Positions 23,372 to 36,020 of a stretch of DNA of 64,000 bases are shown here, in pieces. The position numbers and the translations under genes are program-made. The stretch is from assembly GCF_020740795.1 (NCBI RefSeq), contig NC_067282.1, positions 149,406,858 through 149,470,857 of the forward strand. The letters run 5' to 3'. The notes beneath the pieces were generated by a model. It saw only the letters and a list, made by a program, of their open reading frames with translations. It had not been told where the DNA came from and made no database searches. Source of the DNA: Apus apus (lineage: Eukaryota > Chordata > Aves > Apodiformes > Apodidae). How positions within the stretch are numbered: position 1 is the stretch's first letter; each line of letters starts with the position of its first letter.

Positions 23372-26300
23372 CTAATACATTACATCCACATGGGATGAGC
23401 TAGTTTATATTACATGAAATACTTAGATTTGTTTATATAAATGCATGCTTTCATTCCTCTTCCAAAACACTTGAGTATAATTGACAAAGAAAATACTGCA
23501 ACTTGAAAAAGGAACTCTGCTGTATAACATGGTTATAGATTTTTCTGGTGGTGACTATAAAGGTTTTAGCCAGGGGGTTTCAGGGACATGTACACTTACT
23601 TCCCAAAAAGCCTTTCACAGTCAGTCCCAAATACAGAAATTTGTGTTTCAATCTTTATTTTGGCATCCACAGTCTGAACTAACACAGTTCTCATTAAAGC
23701 TCATCAATTATTTGGAAGCTTCGCTTTTCTTTGTTTCCCATTAGAGTTATGAAACAAAAGAGGATAGGAAATTGCTAAAATTTGTCAGAATACTTTGTTC
23801 TTTTGCAAAATAGCTCAGACGTATTTGCTCTAAATGTTCATGAAAACTTCCTGGCAGGTATTCTCAAATGCTAATTGAAACTTTATGTGCCCCAAAAGTG
23901 GTTTTCAGGAAAAAGGGACGTTTACAACCTGTTAAAAATGTTGTTGTGAGAAAATTACCAGAACTTTTAATTTGCCAAAGAGGAAAACCACATTAGCTTC
24001 AATGTTTTGAATACACAACATCACTGTATGTTGCATGTGGCCAAAACAGCTTTTTCATCCTCTATCTGGACTTTGTCAACTACTGGAAAATCTGCAATGG
24101 CTTAAAAAAAAGTAAAATAACAGGGTGACAACTGGGCAACAGTGTTATTTATCTTATAGTTCCTCAAGCAATAATTTTCCTGTACCTGGGTGAAAAATTG
24201 ATTGTGAAAGGTGACTTTAAGGAAGATAGTATTACAGTGAAGCTGTTGTATCAGTTGGTTGCCAAGGTCCCTAGTCCGAAAGAGGAACGTAAACCCCAAA
24301 GTATACAAGGTCCCAAATCTCCTGGAGGAGCATTCCACAACATTGTCCTGCACCTTATTACCACAGAACAGCTAATAAAATCCTGTGCTTTAATAAAGCT
24401 GGCTGCAAAAAGACTGTTCCGCTGTTCAAACAGTTGAGAGCCAGACTTTGCCGGTCTTTGATGAACAGCAAGTTAAACAGCTGCCCAGGTCAGATTCTTT
24501 TCTGGCCATGCATGGAAAAATGATTATTTAGTGGAAGTGCAAAGATGTAGCTCACTTGTGAGGGTGGGGGGAGGGGGGAGGTTTAATTTACTCTGGCAGA
24601 TGCAAATCTTTGTTGCATTAATATCTTAGTTACTTGGATGGCTCTGGCTCTTACGAAAAGTGATAGGGTTTCTTCCTGCAGAAACTTTTGCTCCTCCTGA
24701 AATGGGTTCCCTCCAAAATCCATGTTTTCACTCTGGTGATGCAATCTTGAGATCAGGAATTTTGTGAGGAAAGTGATGTTCTTTTAGCTTAGCCCGGTAT
24801 TATCCTCCAGCTGGGTGTGCCTGGGAATGCAGACAGGGCCCTAGGGCAGGCAGGAGAGCCTGGGAAGGTACATCTCCTTCCTCACCTTTGCTGCCAGCGA
24901 GCTGCCCAGGGGTGGCCAGAGGGCAGCAAAGGTCCTGCCTGGCAGAAGTGGGACCTGGGAGGCCACCCTGCCCTTATCCTACTGCCTGTGGGAAACCAGG
25001 GCAGGCCCAGGCTGCAGGGCATCCGTGCAGATGAGGGAGATGCAGGTGGCTGCATGCCACAGAAAATGGTGGTAACAGCCTATTTACAGCAAAGCTGAGT
25101 GTTTTTCAGGGCTCCTCTTCTCACCACCAGCACCACTGCCTGCATGTGAGTCTGATTACTCCTCTGCTTTTACCTGTTACTTGGCCCTGTGGAAAGCTGC
25201 GTCTTCACTACGATACTGCCTTTCGCTGCAAGAACCGGTAGCACTTTGGCTGTTGGTGCCTGTCTCTCATTTTGGAGCTGTGCCATACCTCCATGGCTTG
25301 CTTTCCTTCCTGAGAGTTAGCCCTCTTTCCTCACCCTGTTCAAGGGAGGATGAGGAAGAGGGGGTCCCACAAGAAGGGACCAAACTCTTCTGTTGGAAAG
25401 GAGCTGCCATGTCTCCTGTCTCTGCAGCACTAGAGCCACTTTCAGGTCCAGCATTAGACACCTCTAAGGGCCAGGCTGTCCCACACCTGTCTCATCTCAG
25501 TGGTCTTCTGGCTAGGCTTGAGGACAGCAGATACAGTCTGACAGGTGGGAGAAAAAAAAAAGTCCCCAAACCCTGACCATTGGCACAACTGGTTGATCAT
25601 CATTGTCTGACAGCACATAGTTCAGGTCAGCTCCCTGACCTGGTGGAGAGCTACGGGGTCCAACAGGATCAAGAAAGCTCCTGGAGCATCCCAGCTTTCT
25701 CTAGAGCAGGCATGAGCACAGATTACTGAGCTGCTGATGTGCTTGGGAATCGATCCCTCTGATGGCATGCCAATCTCTGTGGGGTACCTAGGCAGGCTTT
25801 TAGAGATTGGTGGGGAAAGAATTACTCAGACCACCCATCTTAGCAGGCTAAATTACCCGGGTAGTCTCTTCAAACTCCTTCTGCAGTCACGGATGAGAGA
25901 GAGGACAATTCAGAGTAAGGGTAATTTGGGTGCACTGAATGACCCTCTGCAGGAGTTTTGCTTTCCCTCCCTTGACTACAGAGGGAGCCTGGGGAGACCA
26001 GCTGGTTACACTTAACTGCTAAATTGGTTGCCAAAAGATGGGTGGTGAGAATTCCTTCCCATTTCCCCTTTGCCATGGGCCACACTCTTTCCTGAGAAGG
26101 ATGCTTGCTAGCTCTCTCTTGGAATTTCAGAGTGCCCAGTGCACTGGGATACAGCCCCTTAGGAACCATCCACCACAAGACGGAAGCTGCATCGCAACAG
26201 TTGATAGGTACCGTATCATTTGTGTGTAGGATTTAATGGACTTTTGCTTAAATAGATCCTTTAAAGCAGCTTTGCTTTTAGGAGCCTGTTTAAGAACTTG

Positions 26301-26600
26301 CCTTGGTGTAAGAAGAGTTTTACTTGTGTTCTGAAATTTAAAAGACTAAGTGAAACCCTGAGCAAAAATTGTAACTGGGGAGGTGCAGGTAAGAGAGAGA
26401 AAAAGACTTCTAAGTTCTCCCCAGATGTTACAAATGAAGAGGAAGGTGAAGCCATTGAAAATAAACCCATTGAGACTGCCCCTTCCTCTTTGCCTGATAA
26501 ACCCATTACAAATTAAACCAAAAGCAGCCAAGATCCACAGGCTTCAGGGCATCTGTAAGCCCTCTTTTACCTTTCAGAGCTCATAACCAATGCTGACTGT
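23372..26600. other. Intergenic DNA
   Basis: No gene was recognised. The 24800-25600 part is more G+C rich and gives several 60-130-codon open frames with no family motif, splice partner or Kozak support. Treat as non-coding. Confidence 0.55.
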
Positions 26601-27715
26601 GTGCATTAGTGCTCATCTAATCAAAAAAGCCAATTTTTCATTCTAGAAGCTTAAAATGCAAGTTTCTGCCATAAAACAGCCAGCAAGTGTAAGAATCCAA
26701 ATGTGAACCTAAACTACCAGGATTCTAAGGCTTCAGGATTATTTTATGCTCAAGAAGGGATCTTGCCTGGTAAATCACAGTGCTGGGGCACATCACACTT
26801 TGCAAAGCATTTGAAAAAACAGTAGTTGATTTTTTAAATGTATTTATTTTTTTCGTTTTTGAGAAGGGAGTAGTGACTGCCTGGATTTCCTCCTGTTTTT
26901 GCAGTCCCCAAATGTTCAGAATACCCGCTTGGGGAGGAATCATTCCCATCTAAATTGTAAAACACACTTATAAGTAGATGAGAAAAGCATGAACAGGGCT
27001 GTACAGAAAACAAAACAGCCAGCAACAAGATCTTATTTTGCATGCTCCTCACTGTTGTATTTTTTCCCCAATTAGCATATTTTAAAGACAAGCCTTTAAA
27101 AAAAAATAATTCTGCTATCTGTCTGAACTCTTCTCAAGCTTTGAACTTTTCCATCCTTTCTATTGGTTATGGCCAAGTGACCCATATTTAAAAAGCATTT
27201 ACAATAAAATTATAGCACTTTCTTTTGTGCTGCCGGCTTTCCCAGTGAAAAGCTAAAATGTTTTAAAATTGTCACTTTTTGACAGAGGTAATGGCTGTAA
27301 TATATTTAGTCTCTTCCCCCTTGTTGTGCTTAAAATGGCTATGCTAATAAAGGGCACAGCTGTCGATACTTTATGGCCTGCTGGGGGGAAGAGGGGGAAC
27401 GAAGGCAAAAAACAGATTGACTGTGTGTCAACAAATGCAGCTGGGAAAGAAAAAAAGAAGCCCCTTGAAGGCCCCCGCAACTTAAAGTCCAAGATAAATG
27501 ATGTCCCTATGCTTAAAAAAAAAAAAAAAAAAATGGAGGTTGGAATTCAATAAAGGGGGACTGAAAAGGAAACTGCTTAAAACTGAAAGCCTTTTCTCTG
27601 CCTCTAGACAGCTTACAAGAGAAATGAGCAAAACTGACCACAGAAAGAGGGTGAGCGGCCAAGAAAGAAAACAAAAGCCTATCCTGGAAAATATATTGCG
27701 TCAACGAATTATCTG
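26601..27715. other. Intergenic AT-rich DNA with an A19 tract
   Basis: Smooth AT-rich sequence of the kind often found in conserved non-coding DNA (for example TTGTGCTTAAAATGGCTATG near 27325). A run of 19 A lies at 27515-27533. No gene or transposon ends were found around the A run. Confidence 0.5.
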
Positions 27716-27830
27716 AAGTGCATTATCGCCGGCGGGCGGAGAGCGTACAGTTTAATGGAGACGCAACAACAAACTTTTACACGCCGCGGCCTTTTGGGGA
27801 GCGGGCTGCTTTGTGCCCAGGCCGGAGGGG
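27716..27830. promoter_or_regulatory. Isolated CpG cluster in gene-free DNA
   Basis: Eleven or more CpGs fall in about 110 bp (ATCGCCGGCGGGCGGAGAGC, then GAGACGCAACAACAAAC and ACGCCGCGGCC), while the flanks are CpG-poor. It could be a small unmethylated regulatory element or a promoter of a non-coding RNA. No TATA box or coding exon can be assigned. Confidence 0.35.
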
Positions 27831-30800
27831 AGGGGAAAGGGGAGCTGTGATTATTCATAACACATAAATAAGACAGGGACCAAACAATGGCCTGCAGGGT
27901 GCTGGTGAAGGCGGCTCCTTAGGGAGCTGGGCTGGGCTGCCCCGTGGCTCCTGCCCGGCACGGCTGTGCCCGGCGGCCTCGCTGCTGGCACGCCCTGCTT
28001 TGGGGGGCTTGGGGTTTTTCCCTGGGGCTATTTGGCCTTTGGGAGGCACCATGGAAAAGAAAAAAAAAAAAAAAATCATGCTTTTCCCCTTCCTGAGGAC
28101 AGCAGCCATAGGAGAAATTGTCATTTTGTGTGCTGGCAGCTCTGTAAGTCCTCCCACCTTAAGCATGGTGGGTCAGGCCCCGGCAGCCTACACAACGTGG
28201 CAGACACTGTCCTTCATGCTGACCTGTAAAAGCAAGAAATGAGACTGGCAGAGAATGACCACTCTACCCAAACCTCGGGACAGGGAAAGGCCATGGGAGC
28301 CATGCTCCAGCAGGCCAGGAATGGCAGGGGAAGAAGAGCCGCTGCTTTGAGGAAGCCCTGCTGGTAATGGCTGTCCTGTCCCCACCAGCCTGGCAGTGCT
28401 GCAGCAGAGGTGACAGCAAGGCTCATCCTCTCAGCACCAATACGCCTCATCCATGGTGTAACCCAAGGGTGTAAGCAGATGCTTTGACTGTGGTGGTTTT
28501 GTTAGTTGTTAAACTAGCGGTGTTTTTTTTTTTGTTCATTGCAACACGTTTTAGGACCCTATGCTTTAGACAGAAATGATTCCTCAAACGGCTGACAGGG
28601 AGGCAGAAACCCTCCAGGATGTCCCAGGGAGAGGCTGTGGAAGGTTCTGCCTGGCCAGCCACAGGGGAGCTGGGCACATCATGGAATGGTTCGGAGCCCT
28701 TCCTGAGGCACAATGAGAGGGGTAACAGGGTTGTAAGTGGCGCAGGGATGGGGAGCTTGAATTACTGCGGTGAGGAAATGGCAATATTGAGTGCAAGCTG
28801 CAAGAATCAGGCAGTTTTCATTCCCTAGGTCATGACGCAGCTTGTTCACACGGAGGCAAACCCGTAATAAAATAAGGAGTGACAAGAAGCCATTCGTTCA
28901 TTGTCATTTCTTGGACAGCTATGGAAGATGAGGACAGTTTTTCCCAGCCTAAGGGAAAATGCTTTTGCAAGAATGTCTTGTGTTTCCCAGAGGTACATCA
29001 AGAGTACGGGTAAGGCTGCATCAGTACCACTGTAGCTTCTGTATCTGCTCGGTGAGAACCAGGGTCCAGACACTCATGCTACCTGTTTTGGGCCTGGAAA
29101 GAGGCTTTCTGGGAAATAAAACACTTGGCAGCAGGTGAGGCCAGGAGAGCCAGTCAGCCTATGAATACCCTCTGCTTCTGCAGTTGGAGGGCAAAGCGTT
29201 GCAGTCTGGGATGGGATGTCTTACTTTTAGGAACAATATGCTTTTTTATCTTTCGCCTTCCCACTTCTGGCATTCCCCACCACCACCATTTCTTTAAAAT
29301 ATTTTTCATTCAAGGCCTTTTTTGCCTGGTTGGTTGCTCCCATTCAAAAACATCTGGAAAAGGCTTATCTGTTTTCTCAGTTTTCCAATTTTTGTGTGCA
29401 TGTGTTCTTTTTAACCTCAGCAAATTCTCTAAGAATAGGAGGAAGGAAAAAATAAGTAACCAAAGACAAGGCAAAATCAGGAAATCAGCAAAAATCCTGA
29501 AATTAATTAAAGCAGTCATGTCAAATTTTTACTAAAACAGCAGGACATTAAAATGGCACAGAAAGTTCTCATTTCCTTCTGTAATTGTTTGGAAGAGTTT
29601 AAAAAGACCATGAGTTTTACTATTCCTGGTAGATTTCACTTGGTAAAGCCCTTGCACCAGTAGAGGTCAATACCTCCCAGACTTTCTGTGTCTGTGAGAT
29701 GAGCAGTTTGGCTTTGCTTTGCTGTAGAGAAGAGTGGAGTTTTGTGTGGCTGATGTGCAAGAAAAACTGAAAAGTAGCTGTGCCTGAGGACAGAAGAGGT
29801 AAGAGATTCCCCTCCCTGTGTTTTGGTTTCTCTGATGCTGCCCTGTTTTGACTTTGGAAAGCAAACTTCTCTGGCTGTGATGTCTGAGTCCTGCTGCCTC
29901 TTTGTAGTTGACAGTTGGGGGAAAAAAATTGAGATAAACAAGGGAAAAATACCTGAACTCTGAGTGTGTGATGCAACCAACATGTTTACCGATGTGGGTT
30001 GATATGATTTTAAAGACATAGGTTCTCCTGAAGTTGGATTAATGGTGGAAAGGCATGGTCCCTGCTTAAGGAAGAAGTAAAATGTTATGAGAGAAAGCAA
30101 TGCTAAAGTTGGTGCAGTGCATATAGCATGACCATAAGTAGCTCAGCAGTATCTGAGCTGTAACTGCTGCTGGAGAACATTGTCTGAAGGAAAACGTCCT
30201 ACAGGTTGCTGGAAAACCTGTGGCCCTGCGGGACTCCACGTCTATATCTGTGACTCGGAAAACAACCTGACATTGCTGGAGGTAGCAGGGAGATGGTGTG
30301 TAATGGTCAAAGCCAATGAGTTACACAGAGGTTCCATAATCCCTGCACAGGGAATGCAGGAAAGTGCCGTTGGCCGTAAGGAGTTGATCCCCTCCTTACA
30401 GTGCTGGTGAGACTATGTGGCCAGCTTCAGTGCCTGTAACTCACGTATCTGCAGAGGCCTGAAAAACCCAGTGAGATGATTTACAATCGTACTGCCTAGC
30501 ACACTCAGGGGAAGGCTAAGGGGAAGCTGTGTGGGAGCCAGAGCAGATGTTTTTTGTAATTTTTGCTTCGCAGACCACCACAATTTTCCAGGGGAGGTTC
30601 AAACCCGGGATAGCGGCTGTTGAGCTCATAGACTTGCTTTGTTTAATTATTATTCACAGACTGTTTAATAGGGGCCTGGAGACTCTAGGAACCACCAAGA
30701 GCCAGAGGCTGACAACCACCAAATATCTCCATAGGAAGAAGGTATATAAAACTTTGATTTATTTAATGAAGCTGAAAAAACCCCAAACAAACCCCAAAAC

Positions 30801-33170
30801 AATATTTTATGTGCATAATTGGGCATTGAAGAGACAGGCTGTGAGGTCTTGTGGGCCTGTCACCTGAAGCTCTTTGGTTGGTCAACTTGCCTTTGAATCT
30901 GGGTCACTGCTGCCATTGGTGTTACATGTGCTCTTGTGGGGCTGGAGGCCCCCAAAATGTCTGTGCTTTGTACTGATTACTTGTAATGCAGGTCTTCATG
31001 TCAAAGCCTTTTAGGTAGATTGTCTCTCATGGTCCCTTCAATCAAAAAATTCCCAGCAAGCTACAGGCCAAATTTTACCTCTTGTTACTAATATTTTTTC
31101 AAATTTCAGGCACCTCTGCACATTGCCCTCATTGCTTGGTCTATCAGTTTTAATGGTTGATTTCTTAAATGTCTTGTGTCTCAGCCAGATCAGCCTGATC
31201 TTTGAGTTTGGTGTTAATTCTCTTATTTTCAGCCCATTCGGTGCATGGGTCCCTCTGCCTCGTGCCCAGGCTCTTTTCATCTCTGTTGTCCTTCCACTGA
31301 GTGTGGGTGATGGGTGGATTTCTCAGAGGTATCAAGTCACCTAAAATTGAACTGAAAAAAACAGGGAGAGGGGAGGGAAGGGTGCAGGTGTGTGCTTAGC
31401 CAGAGGATCCACATGAAAAAGAAATTAATAAATACCTTATTGCAGGTAGGGTTTTGGGACAAGCTGGAACCTTCTTAGGTGCTATCAGCAACTGAGCACA
31501 GGTTGGTAGGAAATGGGTTTTGCTGGTTCTTATGTGCATGAGCAGAGAGGCCTTCTCAGCAACCTCTTCAATAATTGTTGCATCCTTCTAATAACCTGCT
31601 TTCTAATCACCCTGTCACTGTGTGTAGGTACACTGTATGTGTTTCCCTCCTTTCCCTGTGCCCCCTCTGGTAGCTTTTAAACCTGCTGATCAGTTTCAGA
31701 CTTACCTGCCAGTGCAGTAAAGGTGTCAGAGATGGGACTCTCCTGCATGTTTAATGAAAATCTGCGCCCTAGAAAAAAAGAGGTGCAAAATGGGCCCCCA
31801 TTGAGGGAGAGGCTGCAGTACATGCTTGTAGTTTGCTGGAGAATTTCCTGTGTAAATACCCCAGCTCAGCTGCCCCCTGGCCCCCATCAGATACACATCT
31901 GCAGGAGGCCAGATGTTAACCCTTCCAACACACCACAGTGGTTTTGCTGTACTGCCTCGTATTACCTCTCTGCTCCTGTTCCTTTCTCTCCCAGAAAGAG
32001 AGCCCCTGACTTTCCCTTGCCAGCTGATGTTTAGAGGTGAGTTTAGGGATGCTTGGGGGATGTTCAGGAGATGTGCTAGAGCTCAGCACTGCCTCCTTGC
32101 TTCTCCACTATTCACATGAGACCCATCTTGGGAGGCATTACTCACTCTCCAAGGCTGCCCATCTCTCCACTGACACCAGAGCAATCTGCAGTGGATCAGA
32201 CACCTGTTTTTCAGACAGTTAAATCCTTGAGTTTAATTTTTAATACTGCCTTTAATTCAGGTAGTTAAATCATCTGAATGCTTAAACATCTGAATGATAA
32301 CTCAGCAGATGTGTTTTTCCAGGGGAATTAGGAGGTTTTGCCTCCCTGCTGCCCCTGAGCCGTCTGGTGAGGTGCAAGCTGCTCCAGCCAAGCAGCCTGG
32401 AGTGTCTGTGCCACCCCTGCCCACATCACAGCTGTGACCATCCAGTGTTTCTGACTGGGAAGGAGGCTCCCACAGGCCATGGCGACTCACCAGCTGAGCA
32501 CCACGCACACCCACGCAGGGGTGCCTGAGTGTATTTTTAGGCTGCTGCTAATGTTTCAGAGTGAGGTATGAGATGGCTGGGAGAGATGGATTTCATCCAG
32601 ACTTGTGTCTCTGTCACAAAGAGAGGCTGTGGGTCAGTGCCAGGCAGGCTCTCCAGCCTTCTGCTTGCCCTTAGGTGGGGATGCCGCAGCTGCTGGAGCA
32701 ATTTAGGGTGTGGATAACTGGGGAGAGCAGCCTCCAAATTACCGTCTGCTTGCAGACCCTTGTATTACCCCAAATGAATTTGTGCTGATTTGCAGGGGAG
32801 GACATTACAGTGCAGGATTCCGGGCACTGCGAAAAGGATTTAATCCAAACATTTGAGAGTCAGAAAGCTAGCTGGATCCTGACAGTCGGTGCAAAGCCCT
32901 TGCTGGGTTTCTGACCCTCAGAAATCTTCCCAGCAATCCCCATGTGATCAGTGCTTTGGTGAGGAACTATATAAAAATACTGAAGGTATATGTTACACAA
33001 TAAGGTATTTGGGATCACAAGGGAGACCTTGCCAATCTAGCCATGAGGCATTTGCATATATATATAAAAAAAAAAAATAAAATTGCAGCTTCTTTCAGCT
33101 GCAACCTAAACTTTGTGCTGAGTTAAATCTCCCCAGCCCTGGGCTGATCCCTGCAGCCCCTCCCGGGTTT
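27831..33170. other. Intergenic DNA
   Basis: Moderately G+C rich stretches (28.0-28.5 and 31.7-32.7 kb) alternate with AT-rich ones. An A-rich tract is at 28054-28075. Open frames of up to 154 codons occur but none carries recognisable domains or matching splice sites. Confidence 0.5.
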
Positions 33171-33370
33171 TCAATGCATCCAACAATGAAAGTGAAATCC
33201 AATCCCATCCAATTAGAGGAAAATGAATGGCTCATCTACAATAAATGGGCTCTGAATAACAATAAGCCAACAAGAGAGCAATGAACTGGAGACAGAGTAC
33301 AATCTTCCTGAATGTTAATCGGCAACTAACTCCACAAGCTTCTTAGAGGTGGAAAGAATTGGAGGAAAAT
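33171..33370. promoter_or_regulatory. Putative conserved non-coding block with SOX-like cores
   Basis: Non-repetitive AT-rich sequence with repeated ACAAT/ATTGT-type cores (CAACAATGAAAG, CTACAATAAATG, AATAACAATAAGCC, GTACAATC), TCCAATTAGAGG and GTTAATCGG. Pattern-based inference only. Confidence 0.25.
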
Positions 33371-35850
33371 AGATTAGGGAAGCTTTAGAGCACATTGCCT
33401 TTTAACTGCTTAGGCCCTGCATTTTACCTAAATACAAGAATGTTTCTAATGCTGCCTTTTGCAGGGTGAAGGGGCGGGGGGACTGCTCGGGGTGTTAAAT
33501 GTTTTCAGTTTATTTATAATTTGATGAGGTAGGTTCTACTGTATACCCTCTAGTATTATTTCATGGTTTTATTTATTCAAAAGTCCCTTTTTAGAATTAC
33601 AAAGTAAAAGGGCAGAAAATGTTTTCTGTCGATCTGAGGATTTGGGGAATGAGGCTGAATGAATCCAGAAGTCAGCCTGAGACTGGAGAGGAGCTGGAGA
33701 GGCAAAAGAGAAAGGATAAGGAGAACTCTGCAGTTCAGCAGCTGAAGTGCTGTATGTACCCAGCAGGCCCTACGGATACTGCCTGCTCCTTGGTTGCTGG
33801 TACACACCTTTTCACACCCTTAAGACTAATACCTGCAGAACAACCCAGCTGTTGCTTTCCACTGCTCTCAGCCCCACAGGTAATTTTTGTAAAGCCAGGG
33901 AAGGTGCAGGATTCCTCACCCATCACCAGGAGAAGCCCCCACAGCTATGCAGGCTCCATATTCAAGGTAGCCAGGTCTTACCAAGCTGAGATGGGTTGCC
34001 CACCCCCTCCATTCACGCTATTAATTTCCTAATAAATTTTTTTTTTTTTACTCTCCAGGCAGGAAGAGATGCTATTCAGCTGGACTGTCATTGCCATCTC
34101 CTTCTGCCTACCTTCATCCACAGGAGTCTAACTCAAAGGCCATGGAGCCCTACAGGCCAGCGTGGGCCTCTGATCAAGCCCCATTAGGTGAGAGCAGGTT
34201 AACCTCACTGCAGCCTGGGCACCCACTTTGGCCACAGGGGTGGAGCGTGAAGGAGCACATTGGTTCTACAGGAAGAAACATGGTCCTGCACTGATGATGT
34301 ACAGTCATGGTGCAATGGCAAAAGAGAGCATGTGGTGAGGTCCACCAGCTCACAGCACTCATTGCCATGGAGAGGCTGGTTTTGTTGGTTTTGACAATCC
34401 TAGTATCTATAGTAACATATACAATATGCATATATATTTTTATATACCTATATACACAAGCAAGCTATCCCTTATTGCTCCTGAAGAAAGTTGTCAAGGA
34501 GTGTCTTGCAGAAATCATGTCTTGCAGAAATCATGAAAGTAAAGGGCCTTGAAAAAGTGTAGCGATGTGAGGGAAGATGCCCAAGTGGGCAAAGAGGCTG
34601 AGAGTACGTGTTCCCATCAGTGCCAAGGAGGGTCCAAAGGCCTGTGAGGGTGCTCTGAGCCCTGCACTCCTCTGCTCCTTTGACATCTGCCTATGCATGC
34701 TCTTCAGAGTGGCTCCCCGAGGAGGGATCCCTAATAGCACCCAGGGGGGCTGCAGGGATGGCACACGTGGCTTTTTTTCTCTGTTGAAGCTGAGCGCTCA
34801 GCTTTGACATTCAACTTGTGCTGCCAGGGCTGCTCTTTCCCTGCAGGAGTGCAAGGGTTATGCCCCTTACCACAAAAAAGCTACGTCTCCCATAAAACTA
34901 TTTCAACATATAAGGGCGACTAAATAGACACCGGTTCTGCATGGTGCCTCTGGCACCTGGGACCCTCAAGACCTGAGACGCTGGCTCCTTGCTGAAGGAA
35001 GGAGTCCACCTCCCTGCCTGCTGGTCCGTCCTGCCCCGGGACTCAAGATTGGCTGGGCCAGGGCTGGCGTGCAGATGGGATAATGTTCTACGTTTATACA
35101 CCTCTGTTTTGTTTATCAACACGTATAAACCCCCCACACTCCGTGTCCTCATTCCCTTTTTTGAGCAGAAGTGCGTACTACACGTGTGTGTGTGTGTGGG
35201 GACATTTGGCAGGTATCAACTAAAGCCTAAGGCAGGGGAGTTGAACTGCTCAAACCCCTCCTTGATCTGTCCTTGAACCCTTACAAGGAGAGAGGGAGGT
35301 CCCTGGGCAATCCTGAAGCTCTGGCAGAGGGCAGTGGGGTCCAGCGCAGTGGAAAGAGGTGGGGTCAGCTCCCAGCTCCTAAAATAGGCGATCCTGAGCA
35401 AACTGTCTTCTACAGCCCACCTGTGTGTCTCCTCAGGTATGCAGAGTGCAGGGATCCGTAGAGAGTTAACCAATCCCCATCAACATGAAGCCTGAATGCA
35501 TTAAAAAAAAAAAAAAAGCAAAAAAGGCATGGAGTAACTTTGAAATGAAATAATGCAAAATACCTTTATAATTTATTCTATCAGCAGGGGTTATTGATAC
35601 AAATATGTTTCCTTATCACAAATGTCCTCCCAGAGGCAGGTCTGAATTTGGTATCTCAATGCCAAAAAAATTTTGCTAACAGCTCCATAGGAAACCAAAG
35701 TACATTCTTTCTGTGTATGGCAAGATAGGAATGAAGAGAGGAGCCATCTCCCCCTTTCCCTCTCCTAATCTGCTGTAGAAGAAAAGGGTTGCTCACTGTA
35801 TTATTTCAGAGGAGCAAGAATTTGATGGGCATATAGATAAGCTACTAAGT
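33371..35850. other. Intergenic DNA
   Basis: No gene was recognised. Contains a perfect 16-bp tandem duplication (34503-34534) and a short (GT)n at 35184-35197. Other low-complexity bits are A15-type runs near 35502. Confidence 0.55.
34503..34534. repeat. Perfect 16-bp tandem duplication
   Basis: GTCTTGCAGAAATCAT occurs twice head to tail with no mismatch, which suggests a recent slippage or duplication event. Confidence 0.95.
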
Positions 35851-36020
35851 AATATACATGAGGAGCTAAAGGAGATTTGGAAAGGAGAATTACTCATTTG
35901 TTAAATAACAATTTGGTCTCAACAGCATTAAAATAAATTTCCAAAGGCCATTGCTTGTTTGAACAAAGAGGGGAAAGGAGCTGCTAGAAGCAGTTTACAC
36001 AGTTCAAATATGAGGGGCTG
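35851..36020. promoter_or_regulatory. Putative conserved non-coding block with SOX-like cores
   Basis: AT-rich, non-repetitive segment with AATAACAATTTGG, GCCATTGCTTGTTTGAACAA and AGAGG. Several ACAAT/ACAAAG cores sit close together. No coding signal. Functional status is not shown. Confidence 0.25.

Noticed and set aside
24817-25576. Possible coding gene in a G+C-rich intergenic stretch
   Set aside because: Several overlapping short frames on both strands, with no conserved motif or exon-intron structure.
29636-30100. 154-codon minus-strand open frame
   Set aside because: Composition is random-looking, no motif was found, and a parallel overlapping frame is also open.
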